37,981 nucleotides of DNA. Source: Deltaproteobacteria bacterium UBA2409 (GTDB lineage Bacteria; Bdellovibrionota_C; UBA2361; DDRT01). Position 1 is the stretch's first letter. Each line of letters begins with the position of its first letter. The notes under the pieces are model-generated. The model saw only the letters and a program-made list of their open reading frames with translations, did not search any database and was not told the origin of the DNA. The position numbers were made by a program, and so were the translations under genes. The stretch lies in contig DDRT01000008.1 of NCBI GenBank assembly GCA_002343185.1, positions 674-38,654 on the forward strand. The letters are read 5' to 3'. Shown in pieces: positions 14,857 through 23,370 of the stretch.

Positions 14857-16884
14857 TTAGTTATCTTTCAATTTAAAGCTATTCTGATCCGCAGCCAGAT
14901 GTACAAGAGATACCCGACCGGGGAAAATATTAATACTTTGTTTTAGCTCAAGGTTTTTTGCAGTTATGCCAACTGCATCTATTGGAATAAATTTTATTAG
15001 TAATTCTGATTTACCTGGGGGAACGCTAATCTCCTCTGATACATATAGAGGCCCATCATTTCTAAAACCACCTGGCTTAACTACACGCTCAACTATCCGT
15101 TGACCATCTAAACTTACGAGTAGCTTATATTCTAAGAAACGACGCTCACAAAATTCAGGCTTTTGCATGTGAAGTGGTAGTGTTTTACGTTGCTCATCTG
15201 TAATTGGAGTGCATTTTTCTTCTACTTGACCGGTCATACGCCAAGCCAGTCTTAAAACACCTGATTGTTCATCTCCGGATTTATGTTTAACTGATGAAAA
15301 GAAAGCAACGCATAGGGTAAGAATCAATCCCCAAAAACAAGAATTGATTGCACTTTTAATTGAGCTTATAGACATGGATGTTTCATTGCTTAGAGCATCA
15401 ATAACCTTACTCTCTTCACCCTCTCCAACAGAGATTAACTTTACTCTACTTGCCTCGACCCGCCCTGGAAGGCCTGGCAATCTTGTTCCATCCAGCCTTT
15501 CTCTTAGCAACATAAAGGCATCTTTATTTGTGCAATTTCTTTCGGGGCATGCAGCTAAAATTAAAGAATTAAAATAATATGCAAGATATCCAATCGTCCC
15601 CATGTGCAAGCTTCCCATGCAAGATACCGGGTAGAGCTTTATCTGTTTTGAATCTTTAGCAAATGAGGCAATAGTTTTTGCGGTATATGACTGATTAGTA
15701 CAAGAGATTATTATAGTTTGATTAGATAGATCTTCTCCTAGCGCTTGAAAGTGCTCAATAATCTCTTTTCCTTGTTGGAATTGATCGGAGCCTTTTCGTC
15801 CTGGTGGCCCTACTGTCATTCTGGCACACGAAGCACTACAAAGACCGCAACTTACACACAACGATTGATCAACCTCTGCAACAAACTCAGATATACGCAT
15901 ACTCCCTTCAGTGCGCGGAACCATTTTTATAGCTTCATATGGGCAGTCGATCACGCACTGCACGCATCCATTACACTTTGTCTGATCAAGGTTAGATTTC
16001 GGGCTCCATGTAGATCTCGAAGGTCGGAAAATAATAGGAACTAAAGCCAATAAAAATAGAAATATTAGAAATCCGGTAGCAGCATAAAATAGATGATCAG
16101 ACAAAAGCCACCAGGTGTAGAAAATATTCAAATTATATAAAAGAGCCGCATTGAGAAGATCAGCCTTTCGATCCAATGACGCGTTCATGATAATTGCTCC
16201 TAGGAGAAGCAATATTGCTAGACCAAGAAAGATTCTGCGGTTAGGAAACCAAGTTGCCCGAGCCATTCGGCTAGTATGAATCCAGATACCAAAAACCATT
16301 ATTAATGGAACAACGACATGGATAAATAAAATCAGAAAGAAGAAAGAGCTTGGTGGCTCAGCTTGCTGGCCACTAAACGCCAGGCTTAACCGATCTGGCA
16401 TAAGCCCGGTTGAATCGACAATCTGAGCAACTGCTATGCCTATCGCCTGTGCGTGCTGATCCCACACCATTATAAAACCTGTCCAGCCAGTAACTAAAAC
16501 AAAGACAAGAAGCACCACCCCTGAGATCCAGGCAAGTAGACGAGGCCCCCAGGATTTTCGTTGAGCAAACATCCGAATTCCATGTAGCCCGACACTTATA
16601 AGCATAGCGTCAGAAGAGTATCGGTGTATGGATCTAAGAGTGCTTAAGAAAAAGTTTGAACTAATCCCTTGCATCGATTCATATGGAGCACCAACTCTGT
16701 AAAAAAAAAGTAGTAGAGTGCCCGTTACTGTAGCTATCGCTAGTAGGGCAACCGCTATCGTTCCGCTTCTGTAAATTGGGTTATATTCAGAGGTGAATAG
16801 GCGATTAAGCGCTCTGTCTGCAAAACTAAGAAGTTTTTCTGTTAAATCTCTCGTATATCGATAGAGAAGGCTAACTAAAGCCAT
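14857..16884 (-). CDS. Cytochrome b / 2x[4Fe-4S] / MvhD-like iron-sulfur fusion protein
   Basis: This is a 675-residue multi-domain redox protein. Residues about 35-285 are a cytochrome b N-terminal-type membrane domain with two His pairs spaced by 14 (H87/H101 and H189/H203), as for a di-heme b. Residues 304-353 hold two ferredoxin clusters (C304-C307-C310-C314 and C343-C346-C349-C353). Residues about 390-500 match the MvhD/FlpD hydrogenase iron-sulfur subunit family (PF02662), with SCTNQ, PVSCMGSLH and AACPERNC giving C395, C422, C446 and C451. A helix at about 513-530 leads to a 140-residue, probably periplasmic, tail. It could pass electrons from a cytoplasmic carrier through the b-hemes to quinone or to the NorSY-like enzyme. 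It lies 3 bases after senC. Confidence 0.85.
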   Translation of the reverse strand: MALVSLLYRYTRDLTEKLLSFADRALNRLFTSEYNPIYRSGTIAVALLAIATVTGTLLLFFYRVGAPYESMQGISSNFFLSTLRSIHRYSSDAMLISVGLHGIRMFAQRKSWGPRLLAWISGVVLLVFVLVTGWTGFIMVWDQHAQAIGIAVAQIVDSTGLMPDRLSLAFSGQQAEPPSSFFFLILFIHVVVPLIMVFGIWIHTSRMARATWFPNRRIFLGLAILLLLGAIIMNASLDRKADLLNAALLYNLNIFYTWWLLSDHLFYAATGFLIFLFLLALVPIIFRPSRSTWSPKSNLDQTKCNGCVQCVIDCPYEAIKMVPRTEGSMRISEFVAEVDQSLCVSCGLCSASCARMTVGPPGRKGSDQFQQGKEIIEHFQALGEDLSNQTIIISCTNQSYTAKTIASFAKDSKQIKLYPVSCMGSLHMGTIGYLAYYFNSLILAACPERNCTNKDAFMLLRERLDGTRLPGLPGRVEASRVKLISVGEGEESKVIDALSNETSMSISSIKSAINSCFWGLILTLCVAFFSSVKHKSGDEQSGVLRLAWRMTGQVEEKCTPITDEQRKTLPLHMQKPEFCERRFLEYKLLVSLDGQRIVERVVKPGGFRNDGPLYVSEEISVPPGKSELLIKFIPIDAVGITAKNLELKQSINIFPGRVSLVHLAADQNSFKLKDN

Positions 16885-16887
16885 GAT

Positions 16888-17799
16888 TTAAGTTTTCCGC
16901 TCCAATATTCGCACAATAGCATCAGTTATCCACTGAGAAGGAACGTTGCCTAGTGCGTAGATTATCTGACCCTTAGAATCAACAATATTCGTCATAGCTG
17001 GGTGATCTACATCACCGGTTTTCTCATCTCTTTTAAAGGGAATTTGATAAGCATTAAGCACTCGCTCAACTTCCTGAACGGAGCCAGTTAGTAGATGTGC
17101 ATTTCTTGGAAGATTTAATCTATCAGACCACGATTTAAGTGCCGCAACGGTGTCCCTGTATGGATCAAGGGTTATGAGAAGCAGCGACACTTCTTCAGAG
17201 TCAAAATGGTCAATTGCTTTTGTAAGATTACCCGTAATAGCTGGGCAGATCGTCTTACAGTTAGCAAAAGCAAAACCTACTATAGTTACTTTGCTTTTAA
17301 TCTCACTTAATTTAATTCTTTCGTTGTGCTGATTGGTTAATTCAATGTCTGGAGCAGCTTTATTAATTACAGGATAGTGTTCAGGAAGTGGGCCGGTGAA
17401 ATCGCTGTTGTAATCAAGAGATGCCATTCGCATTCCAGCCTGTACTTTAGTAGTCAGCCAAATTGACTGAGCTATAAGTAAAAAAGCAACAACAGCTAAA
17501 AGAGCCTTTCTTGAATTTGGCTCGAATATACTCCTAAAACTATTTCTAATATCATCACCCCAAGCAATGATCAGAGCCAGAAGCATCGACAAAGGTGCCC
17601 CTGTTAGCATTAGCCATCCGCCAGCATCCGGAAGTCCACTACCGGGAGCTGAACCAAAACATGCAATTTTAGCAGCTGATATCCATCCGGGAGAATCTGC
17701 TGATAAAGGCCAAAATGCTAGGGTCCACCAAGCGCTGGTCATTAAAATCCAAAAACAAAGTACGATAAAGGCAGTATGTCTCATCATCCAACTTTCCAT
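16888..17799 (-). CDS. senC: SenC/Sco family protein with extra N-terminal membrane helices
   Basis: The C-terminal half (about 145-300) is a Sco thioredoxin fold with copper ligands C181 and C185 (NCKTICP) and H266 (DVDHPAMTN). The N-terminal half adds three hydrophobic helices (about 8-30, 60-80, 100-116), unusual for Sco proteins, which normally have one. It follows the CuA subunit and subunit I, so CuA assembly is the likely job. The order subunit II, subunit I, SenC recalls the norSY-senC cluster described in Nitrosomonas. The ATG overlaps the subunit I stop by 16 bases. A second start at residue 5, behind GGAAAG, is possible. Confidence 0.88.
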   Translation of the reverse strand: MESWMMRHTAFIVLCFWILMTSAWWTLAFWPLSADSPGWISAAKIACFGSAPGSGLPDAGGWLMLTGAPLSMLLALIIAWGDDIRNSFRSIFEPNSRKALLAVVAFLLIAQSIWLTTKVQAGMRMASLDYNSDFTGPLPEHYPVINKAAPDIELTNQHNERIKLSEIKSKVTIVGFAFANCKTICPAITGNLTKAIDHFDSEEVSLLLITLDPYRDTVAALKSWSDRLNLPRNAHLLTGSVQEVERVLNAYQIPFKRDEKTGDVDHPAMTNIVDSKGQIIYALGNVPSQWITDAIVRILERKT

Positions 17800-19505
17800 A
17801 AGAAGGATAGAATCTTCCAGTTAAGGAAGTAGTACATTACAAAGCAAAAGAAAAATATTCCAACTAAAACTACCGTACCCTTTGCTCCGGTTTGATGAAC
17901 AGCTTTTACATGCTGACCTTCATGGACTTGTGCAGGAAGTTTCAATAATCCCTGTGGAATGCCTTTAGATCCATTTTTGATAGATTCTTCTGTCAGTGGA
18001 GACCCAAAAAAAACTGTAGCAACGGCTATGATGCAAAATGATAGTGCGCCAATTGCTGCAAGCAGTCCCCCGATTCCAAAAACTACCTGAATAGCCCACA
18101 TCGTTGGGTGGAACTCAACTGTAAATGGAGCATTAGCAAAGGTTGCATCAGCAAGCCTTCTTGGCATTCCTAAGATCCCCATATAAATTTTTGACATCGA
18201 CATAACAGAGATTCCGATACCAAACATATAGGGTTGGAACTTTGCTAACCCCCAAAAAGAAATTCGTTTACGGAAGATAAGAGGGATAACGTAGTAGCTT
18301 GCTGCCATAAAGCAAAGCGCAGTGCCTCCTGCTACGGTTGCGTGAAAATGGCCAGGCAATCTCATCGTATTATGAGCAATGATATTTATCTGCTCTGTCC
18401 CTATCGTTACTCCTGTAATTCCACCAAGAAATCCGAAGATTATTATTGATAAAATTAATCCTGCAAATCCTGGATCTCCCCATGGGGCTTTTCTTAGCCA
18501 TTCAAAAAATCCTTTTGTGTAACCTCTTAGTCTTAATCCAACCTCAATTCCCCCTGGAACTGTAAACCCGTGAATCATGCTCGCTAACACCGCAAGATAC
18601 ATAGCGTAGCTCGTATTCCAAACCTTCCAGGCAGAACCAAACCCTGGATCAACGAGCAGATGGTGGGCTGATGCCATTGATATAAAAAGAATATATAGGA
18701 CAAACGCAAGGCGACTTACTTTCTCATTTAGCACCACGCCACCTACAGTGACCGCCCCTAAAAAATACCAAAGAGACACCATTGCTGCTACGTTGATCTG
18801 TTGAGATGAGTGTCCCAGAGCCCAAAATAATAGTCGATATAACTGAGCATCAAGTTCAATAAGTCCAAGAGACCAAAGAAATGTTGGTATGTAAGTAGCT
18901 GCACCATGAAGTAAGGTTATTACAGCAATTATTGCAGCAGTTATTGCTCCAAAAGTTACTAAGGGGACGCTTCCTTTGTAAGTTTTCTCCCTTTTTGCAA
19001 CTACAAGTGATGCAAAAAATAATCCACAGACTATTAGAGCACCAACAGCAAATAAAATAATACCTAAATAATAAAGTGGATCAGCCCGTAATGGCACATA
19101 TGAAGTGAAAAGAACATCAGCTTTTCCACTTAAAACCATAGTGTTAACAAGAATCATTCCTACGACCATTAAGACAAACGAGAACCATGCTAGTTTAGGG
19201 GCTGGTTGCCGCGAGTTTAGTAGGATAGGCCCTGCAAAGTAGAGAACGGCCATCTCAAAAAATATGATAAAGAATATGAGCATATTTAGACCGTGAAGGG
19301 TCAATATGCGATAAAACCAATCAGCAGGCAGAAGATGCACAGCCTGCCACCTGGTAAGCACTAACCCGATTGCAGCAACTGCCCCTATAAGAAGACACAC
19401 AACTGCGATTACTGCGTTTGCTCTAATTAAAAGCTCGGAGCTCCGATTAACTTTTAGTCCGGTTATTCCACAGATCCTAAAACCTGGCGCGCTACTTGTT
19501 GTCAT
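17784..19505 (-). CDS. norS: Heme-copper subunit I of sNOR type (putative nitric oxide reductase; cytochrome oxidase-like)
   Basis: Start at 19505 is chosen because AGGAG lies seven bases upstream; an ATG at 19553 would add 16 residues and overlap the previous gene. In the 573-residue form the metal ligands are H71 (LTLHGLN, low-spin heme), H232 (helix VI CuB), H281/H282 (AHHLL, CuB) and H386/H388 (PGHFHA). Helix VI reads GHSSQQINVAA: the tyrosine expected four residues after the CuB histidine in A- and B-type oxygen reductases is replaced by Gln. That loss, plus the NirK/NnrS/SenC context and the subunit II-subunit I-SenC order, favours the CuA-containing sNOR branch, which reduces NO. A divergent oxygen reductase remains possible. 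Confidence 0.8.
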   Translation of the reverse strand: MTTSSAPGFRICGITGLKVNRSSELLIRANAVIAVVCLLIGAVAAIGLVLTRWQAVHLLPADWFYRILTLHGLNMLIFFIIFFEMAVLYFAGPILLNSRQPAPKLAWFSFVLMVVGMILVNTMVLSGKADVLFTSYVPLRADPLYYLGIILFAVGALIVCGLFFASLVVAKREKTYKGSVPLVTFGAITAAIIAVITLLHGAATYIPTFLWSLGLIELDAQLYRLLFWALGHSSQQINVAAMVSLWYFLGAVTVGGVVLNEKVSRLAFVLYILFISMASAHHLLVDPGFGSAWKVWNTSYAMYLAVLASMIHGFTVPGGIEVGLRLRGYTKGFFEWLRKAPWGDPGFAGLILSIIIFGFLGGITGVTIGTEQINIIAHNTMRLPGHFHATVAGGTALCFMAASYYVIPLIFRKRISFWGLAKFQPYMFGIGISVMSMSKIYMGILGMPRRLADATFANAPFTVEFHPTMWAIQVVFGIGGLLAAIGALSFCIIAVATVFFGSPLTEESIKNGSKGIPQGLLKLPAQVHEGQHVKAVHQTGAKGTVVLVGIFFFCFVMYYFLNWKILSFLWKVG

Positions 19506-19536
19506 AAGAATCTCCTGAGAAAAATACTGCTCACCT

Positions 19537-20097
19537 TTACTCCACAACCTCAATCTTACCGACCATCATATGGTGCCCGATCCCGCAAAACTCGTTACAT
19601 ATAATACGAAAGTCACCAGCTTGATTGGGGGTAACCTTTAAGGCGTAGTCATATCCCGGAATAACCTGAAAATTGATATTCAGTGGATATAAACTAAAAC
19701 CATGATTTAAGTCTGCTGAGGATAAGTGGAGTATGTATTCAGTATTTTTTTTAAGGCGAAGCACCGGATACCATTGCCACATACGTCCTAATAAATAGAC
19801 ATGCGCCCCTGGCGGTGGAGCAACGACCGGAATGTTCCAGGGGCCACCTTGTTTCTCTCCTGTTCCATACTCTTGAATGAAGCGCTCTACTCTATTTACA
19901 TAATCGGTAGGATCAACCTTATGACGTATACCTGAAACGTTTTGACCTCCCCTAATATGCCACAGAGGCATCATAGCAAACAGGATTAAGCACCAGATAA
20001 AAGATAAAGTTATCCAGAATTTCTCTTGCTTTGGAACATCAGTCCACCATCTTCCTTCAGGTGATACCAATCCAGAATGTATTCTTTCGCTACTCAT
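19537..20097 (-). CDS. norY: CuA-containing subunit II (NorY/CoxB-like)
   Basis: The 186-residue protein has one N-terminal membrane anchor (about 27-47) and a periplasmic cupredoxin domain. The CuA site is complete: H132 (LNHGFSLYP), then C167-x3-C171-x3-H175-x2-M178 in CNEFCGIGHHMM. A MWQWYPV segment at 106-112 corresponds to the aromatic electron-entry region of subunit II. It would accept electrons from a soluble or anchored cytochrome c and pass them to subunit I, 31 bases downstream. The short single-helix form resembles B-type and sNOR subunits rather than mitochondrial-type CoxB. The 51-residue gene precedes it by 15 bases. Confidence 0.88.
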   Translation of the reverse strand: MSSERIHSGLVSPEGRWWTDVPKQEKFWITLSFIWCLILFAMMPLWHIRGGQNVSGIRHKVDPTDYVNRVERFIQEYGTGEKQGGPWNIPVVAPPPGAHVYLLGRMWQWYPVLRLKKNTEYILHLSSADLNHGFSLYPLNINFQVIPGYDYALKVTPNQAGDFRIICNEFCGIGHHMMVGKIEVVE

Positions 20098-20112
20098 GAG
20101 TATATTCCTTTT

Positions 20113-20268
20113 TTAAGGGAGGGGTGCCTGGGGCATCTTAAAAATCTCCCAAATTCCCCATAGTGTGTAAAAAACAAGCATTACTAGAATTCCTGCTATT
20201 AAAAGCAAGAATGGCCGATCGAAAAGCTTTTGTATCGCAGGAATCTCGTCATCATTCTTTTCATCCAT
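20113..20268 (-). CDS. Small single-helix membrane protein, first gene of the norY-norS operon (51 aa)
   Basis: This ORF is below common length cut-offs. It has a strong Shine-Dalgarno (GGAGG, 20273-20277) six bases before its ATG and lies 15 bases upstream of norY. The protein is a charged N-terminus (MDEKNDDEIPAIQKLFDRP), one hydrophobic helix at about 20-43 (LLLIAGILVMLVFYTLWGI) and a short Pro-rich tail. Tiny one-helix subunits (such as subunit IIa of ba3 oxidases) accompany other heme-copper enzymes, so a structural or assembly subunit is plausible. I cannot match it to a named family. Confidence 0.8.
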   Translation of the reverse strand: MDEKNDDEIPAIQKLFDRPFLLLIAGILVMLVFYTLWGIWEIFKMPQAPLP

Positions 20269-20304
20269 GAAAACCTCCAAAAAATTGGTAGTTTATTTAT
20301 ATCC

Positions 20305-20316
20305 TGTCAAAGGACA
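20305..20316. promoter_or_regulatory. Inverted repeat TGTC-N4-GACA upstream of the norY operon
   Basis: TGTCAAAGGACA lies 37-48 bases upstream of the first ATG of the heme-copper operon, a plausible operator distance. It shares the GGACA half with the larger palindrome between hemY and the radical SAM gene. Four-base arms are short, so chance is likely enough to keep this tentative. Confidence 0.2.
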
Positions 20317-20533
20317 TTTACATCTTTTATTACAATATATATTAAATTTAGAAGCAATAGACCTAAAAGCTAATCTTTAAATTCACCCATGCACATTAAG
20401 TTTAGATAAGAAAAAATTTGCATAGGGCTCTAAATTAGCGAGGATATCCATTAAAAGTCTGCCCTCTTGGGACTTGGTTTGCGTAAATGCATGGAATTAT
20501 TTCCATACCTTTACTCTTAGAATCATTAGGATG

Positions 20534-21193
20534 TTAAGTGGCATACCAGAGCACTGCAAAAAAATGACATATAGTCCCCGCCATAACTGCTATATGCCAG
20601 AGGAAATGAAAATACTTTCTACGCTCAAACACAAAAAATACCACACCGATGGTATATGCGAGGCCGCCCATTAAGAGCCAGAACAAACCCTCGTGAGGAA
20701 TTAAACTCCAGGCCGGTTTAATAACAAAGAGGATCATCCAGCCCATAAGTAAATATACTGCTGTGGAAAGCTTGTTGTAACGAATTCCGCCGAGAGATTT
20801 GATTATGACTCCTAGGATGGCGAGCGACCATAAAACTATAAATAGGGGCCATCCCCAATTACCGCGGAGTGGGCCGAGGGCAAAGGGAGTATAGGTACCT
20901 GCTATAAGTAAATATATCGCGCTGTGATCAAGAATTTGGAAAACTTTCTTAGCTCGGTTCCTGGCAAGAGCATGAAATAGTGTGGATGCTGTGTATAGAA
21001 GCAGGGCCGTAACTGAAAAGATAGCAGCCCCAACGAACGACCAATAACTTTGATCCCACTTCGAGTATAAAAAAACCGGGATAGCGGCAATTGCTAAAAA
21101 GGCTCCTACCCCGTGGCTGATAGAGTTGGCGATCTCTTCTCCCAGGGTTTGGGGACGCTCCGAAATGGATTCAATTTCATCTTTTGATTTCAC
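20534..21193 (-). CDS. trhA: PAQR/hemolysin III family membrane protein TrhA
   Basis: This is a 219-residue seven-helix protein. Family marks are EEIANSISHGVGA, the STLFHAL helix, FQILDHSAIYLLIAGTYTPF and the C-terminal FHFLWHIAVMAGTICHFFAV. The His/Ser/Asp positions in these blocks form the zinc site of PAQR proteins (H27 region, FHAL, LDHS, LWH/CHF). Bacterial members act in membrane lipid homeostasis; the old name hemolysin III does not imply a toxin here. It ends in a region facing the norY operon promoter and is separately transcribed. Confidence 0.93.
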   Translation of the reverse strand: MKSKDEIESISERPQTLGEEIANSISHGVGAFLAIAAIPVFLYSKWDQSYWSFVGAAIFSVTALLLYTASTLFHALARNRAKKVFQILDHSAIYLLIAGTYTPFALGPLRGNWGWPLFIVLWSLAILGVIIKSLGGIRYNKLSTAVYLLMGWMILFVIKPAWSLIPHEGLFWLLMGGLAYTIGVVFFVFERRKYFHFLWHIAVMAGTICHFFAVLWYAT

Positions 21194-21674
21194 AAGAGAA
21201 TCATAGGAGATCTCGGGATAGGATGAAAATTGGGATCAAATTAATTCCCTCAGCCCAAAAAAATTTGTTCCCAAAAATCCTCTCCCAAAAATCCTCCACC
21301 CAACTCCGATCTAGTTTAACCGAGTGAGAGTTGACGTTATTAAAGTACTTGATTTATTAAACAAATAGGTTTGATTAAAAGTTGCGGTGCACCAATATTT
21401 TCTAATTTTATTTTTAATTTTTAAATTAACGTAGTCGTAGGATTCATAGGTTAGCTGAGTCCAAACAAACCCCTCAGGGGTCGATTTGTAGAGCAAATCG
21501 GGGGTGACAACAAGTTACCGTCCAAAAAAGTCTGCAAGGCTGACTAGGCTTTGGCCACAAGAATCGCCTAAAAGACCAAGCTTATTAGCACTAAAACTTT
21601 GTAATCCCTGACAAAAACCCCAACACCTTGAACGGTTATAAATTGAGAGGCTTTTCTGGTAGTATGCAGAGGTC
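21194..21674. other. 481-base intergenic region between divergent trhA and sufS
   Basis: No convincing gene is seen. The region holds a perfect GC palindrome CCCCTCAGGGG (21470-21480) followed at once by a hairpin CGATTTG-tagag-CAAATCG (21482-21500), then about 175 bases before sufS. The two inverted repeats could form alternative stems (the CCCC of the first can also pair with the GGGG after the second). A weak promoter-like pair, TTGACG (21331) and TTATTA (21354) with 17 bases between, points to the plus strand. An untranslated leader or small RNA is possible but unproven. Confidence 0.35.
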
Positions 21675-22871
21675 TTGAAGAACATTAAACTAGATTTTCC
21701 AATATTCAGCAAAAAACCTGAGCTAGTTTACCTTGACAGTGCTGCAACAACACAAAAGCCAAGTTGTGTTATTGAATCTTTAAGAGAGTTTTATGAAACA
21801 AGCTGCTCTAACATTAACCGAGGCAGCTATTCACTTTCATTTGAAGCAACTAAAAAATGGGACGAGGCTAGAAACTCGATAAAAAAATTCCTTGGGGTAG
21901 CTCAAGATGGAGATCTAATATTCACAAAAAATGCAACCGAGTCCTTAAATCTTGTTGCCTATGGATTATCGAGTAGTTTAACACCAGGCGACCTGGTAGC
22001 GATTTCTATACTGGAACATCATTCAAACTTTGTTCCATGGCAGCAGCTTTCACAAAGATTTGGCTTTAAGCTTGAGATTATACCAGCAGATCTGGAAGGT
22101 AATATTGATGAAAGTTTTTTTATTAAAATCCTTGAGCGAGGGCCAAAAGTTGTAGCACTAACTCACTGCTCTCATGTGTTGGGCACGATTTTACCAATTG
22201 AGCGCTTAGGAAGACTTGCTAGAGATGCAGGAGCTAAAGTGGTTATTGATGGAACACAGATGGTGCCACATTCCTTGGTTAACCTATCGGAGCTTCCTGT
22301 AGATTTTTATGCTTTCTCCGGTCACAAACTCTTTGGTCCAAATGGAATAGGTTGCCTTTATGGAAAACTTACTGAGCTAGAGAGCTTACCTCCTTTTATT
22401 TTTGGAGGGGATATGATCTTTGATGTGACCGAAGCCTATACTATATTTAGTAAGCCTCCTAGAAAATTTGAAGCAGGCACGCAATCAATTGGCGATGCTA
22501 TTGGGTTAGCAGCGGCTACAGATTACCTCGCTAATATTGGCATGGAAAACATAAGAAAGTACAAATCAGATCTAACAAACTACCTGATTGATTCATTAAA
22601 GGAGATTCCAAACTTAAAAATCTATGGTCCTAAAAATCAAAGAGCTGGACTCGTTTCATTTAGTATTGATGAGATTCACTCTCACGATGTCTCCCAGATA
22701 TTAAGCTCAAGAGGTGTATGTGTGAGATCTGGTCAACACTGTGCCCAGCCATTAATGAGAAGAATGGGGATTGATTCACTAACCAGAGTCAGTGTTCATA
22801 TTTATAATACCAAGAGTGATATTGATGCTCTTTGTTCAGGCTTAAGAGATGTTATAAGGATTTTCAGTTAG
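21675..22871 (+). CDS. sufS: Cysteine desulfurase SufS
   Basis: SufS takes sulfur from cysteine for Fe-S cluster assembly, using PLP. The 398 residues start at a TTG (21675); the in-frame stop at 21660 leaves no upstream alternative, and KLDFPIF...LVYLDSAATTQKP is the normal family beginning. PLP-binding lysine is K218 (FSGHKLFGPNG). The catalytic cysteine is C356 (RSGQHCAQP). NRGSYSLSFEAT and THCSHVLGT are typical blocks. AGAGG ends only two bases before the TTG, so initiation may be weak. It is followed by sufU after 3 bases. Confidence 0.95.
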   Translation: MKNIKLDFPIFSKKPELVYLDSAATTQKPSCVIESLREFYETSCSNINRGSYSLSFEATKKWDEARNSIKKFLGVAQDGDLIFTKNATESLNLVAYGLSSSLTPGDLVAISILEHHSNFVPWQQLSQRFGFKLEIIPADLEGNIDESFFIKILERGPKVVALTHCSHVLGTILPIERLGRLARDAGAKVVIDGTQMVPHSLVNLSELPVDFYAFSGHKLFGPNGIGCLYGKLTELESLPPFIFGGDMIFDVTEAYTIFSKPPRKFEAGTQSIGDAIGLAAATDYLANIGMENIRKYKSDLTNYLIDSLKEIPNLKIYGPKNQRAGLVSFSIDEIHSHDVSQILSSRGVCVRSGQHCAQPLMRRMGIDSLTRVSVHIYNTKSDIDALCSGLRDVIRIFS

Positions 22872-22874
22872 AAT

Positions 22875-23282
22875 ATGGACCCCGGCGATATATATACAGA
22901 GATTATTCTTGATCACTACAAAAGACCTAAGAACTACCGGGTACTCCCCTCTCCCACTCTATCTGCTGATGGCGGAAATCCTCACTGTGGAGATCAGGTT
23001 AGTTTTAATCTTTTAATTGAAGATAATATTATTAGGGAGGTTGGTTTTCAGTCTAAAGGATGTGCCATTAGTAAGGCATCGTCTAGTATTTTATCTGAAG
23101 AGCTAACAGGAAAATCAATTGAAGAAGCTCTTTCTATCTCATCAGAGAACCTTCTTGAGCAACTTGGAAATATTATTGATCTTAGAAAAAAATGTGCGCT
23201 GCTTCCATTGTTTATTGTGCATCAGGCTTTGATACGTTTTAAAAAAGACGGAACCAGAACTTTAGCTAACCTTGAGATCTGA
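22875..23282 (+). CDS. sufU: SufU-type Fe-S scaffold / sulfur-transfer protein
   Basis: This is a 135-residue IscU/SufU homolog and the sulfur acceptor of SufS. The zinc/cluster ligands are C38 and D40 (NPHCGDQ), C63 (KGCAISKASSS) and C107 (RKKCALLP). SufU proteins carry an insertion of about 20 residues between the second and third cysteine regions; the spacing of 44 residues fits SufU rather than IscU. The pair sufS-sufU without sufBCD is incomplete, so the rest of the SUF machinery must be elsewhere. Fe-S enzymes in the window (NrdD/NrdG, radical SAM, the b/FeS fusion) would depend on it. Confidence 0.93.
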   Translation: MDPGDIYTEIILDHYKRPKNYRVLPSPTLSADGGNPHCGDQVSFNLLIEDNIIREVGFQSKGCAISKASSSILSEELTGKSIEEALSISSENLLEQLGNIIDLRKKCALLPLFIVHQALIRFKKDGTRTLANLEI

Positions 23283-23314
23283 GGGAGATTAGGCAGCTTG
23301 GCTGCGCCCTCTTT
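23283..23314 (+). terminator. Possible terminator hairpin after sufU
   Basis: GCAGC-TTG-GCTGC forms a short perfect stem, and flanking GAGGG / CCCTC arms add five pairs across an uneven internal loop. CTTT follows. The stem is interrupted and the T-run is short. Confidence 0.35.
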
Positions 23315-23370
23315 AGATTATTAAAAGTTGGAACCTCGATCGGTGCTGATTTTCTGGCAAAACACTCGAT

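Noticed and set aside
17784..19553. Start of subunit I at 19553 (589 aa)
   Set aside because: The Met at 19505 has AGGAG at good spacing and avoids overlap with norY; the extra 16 residues do not look like the family.
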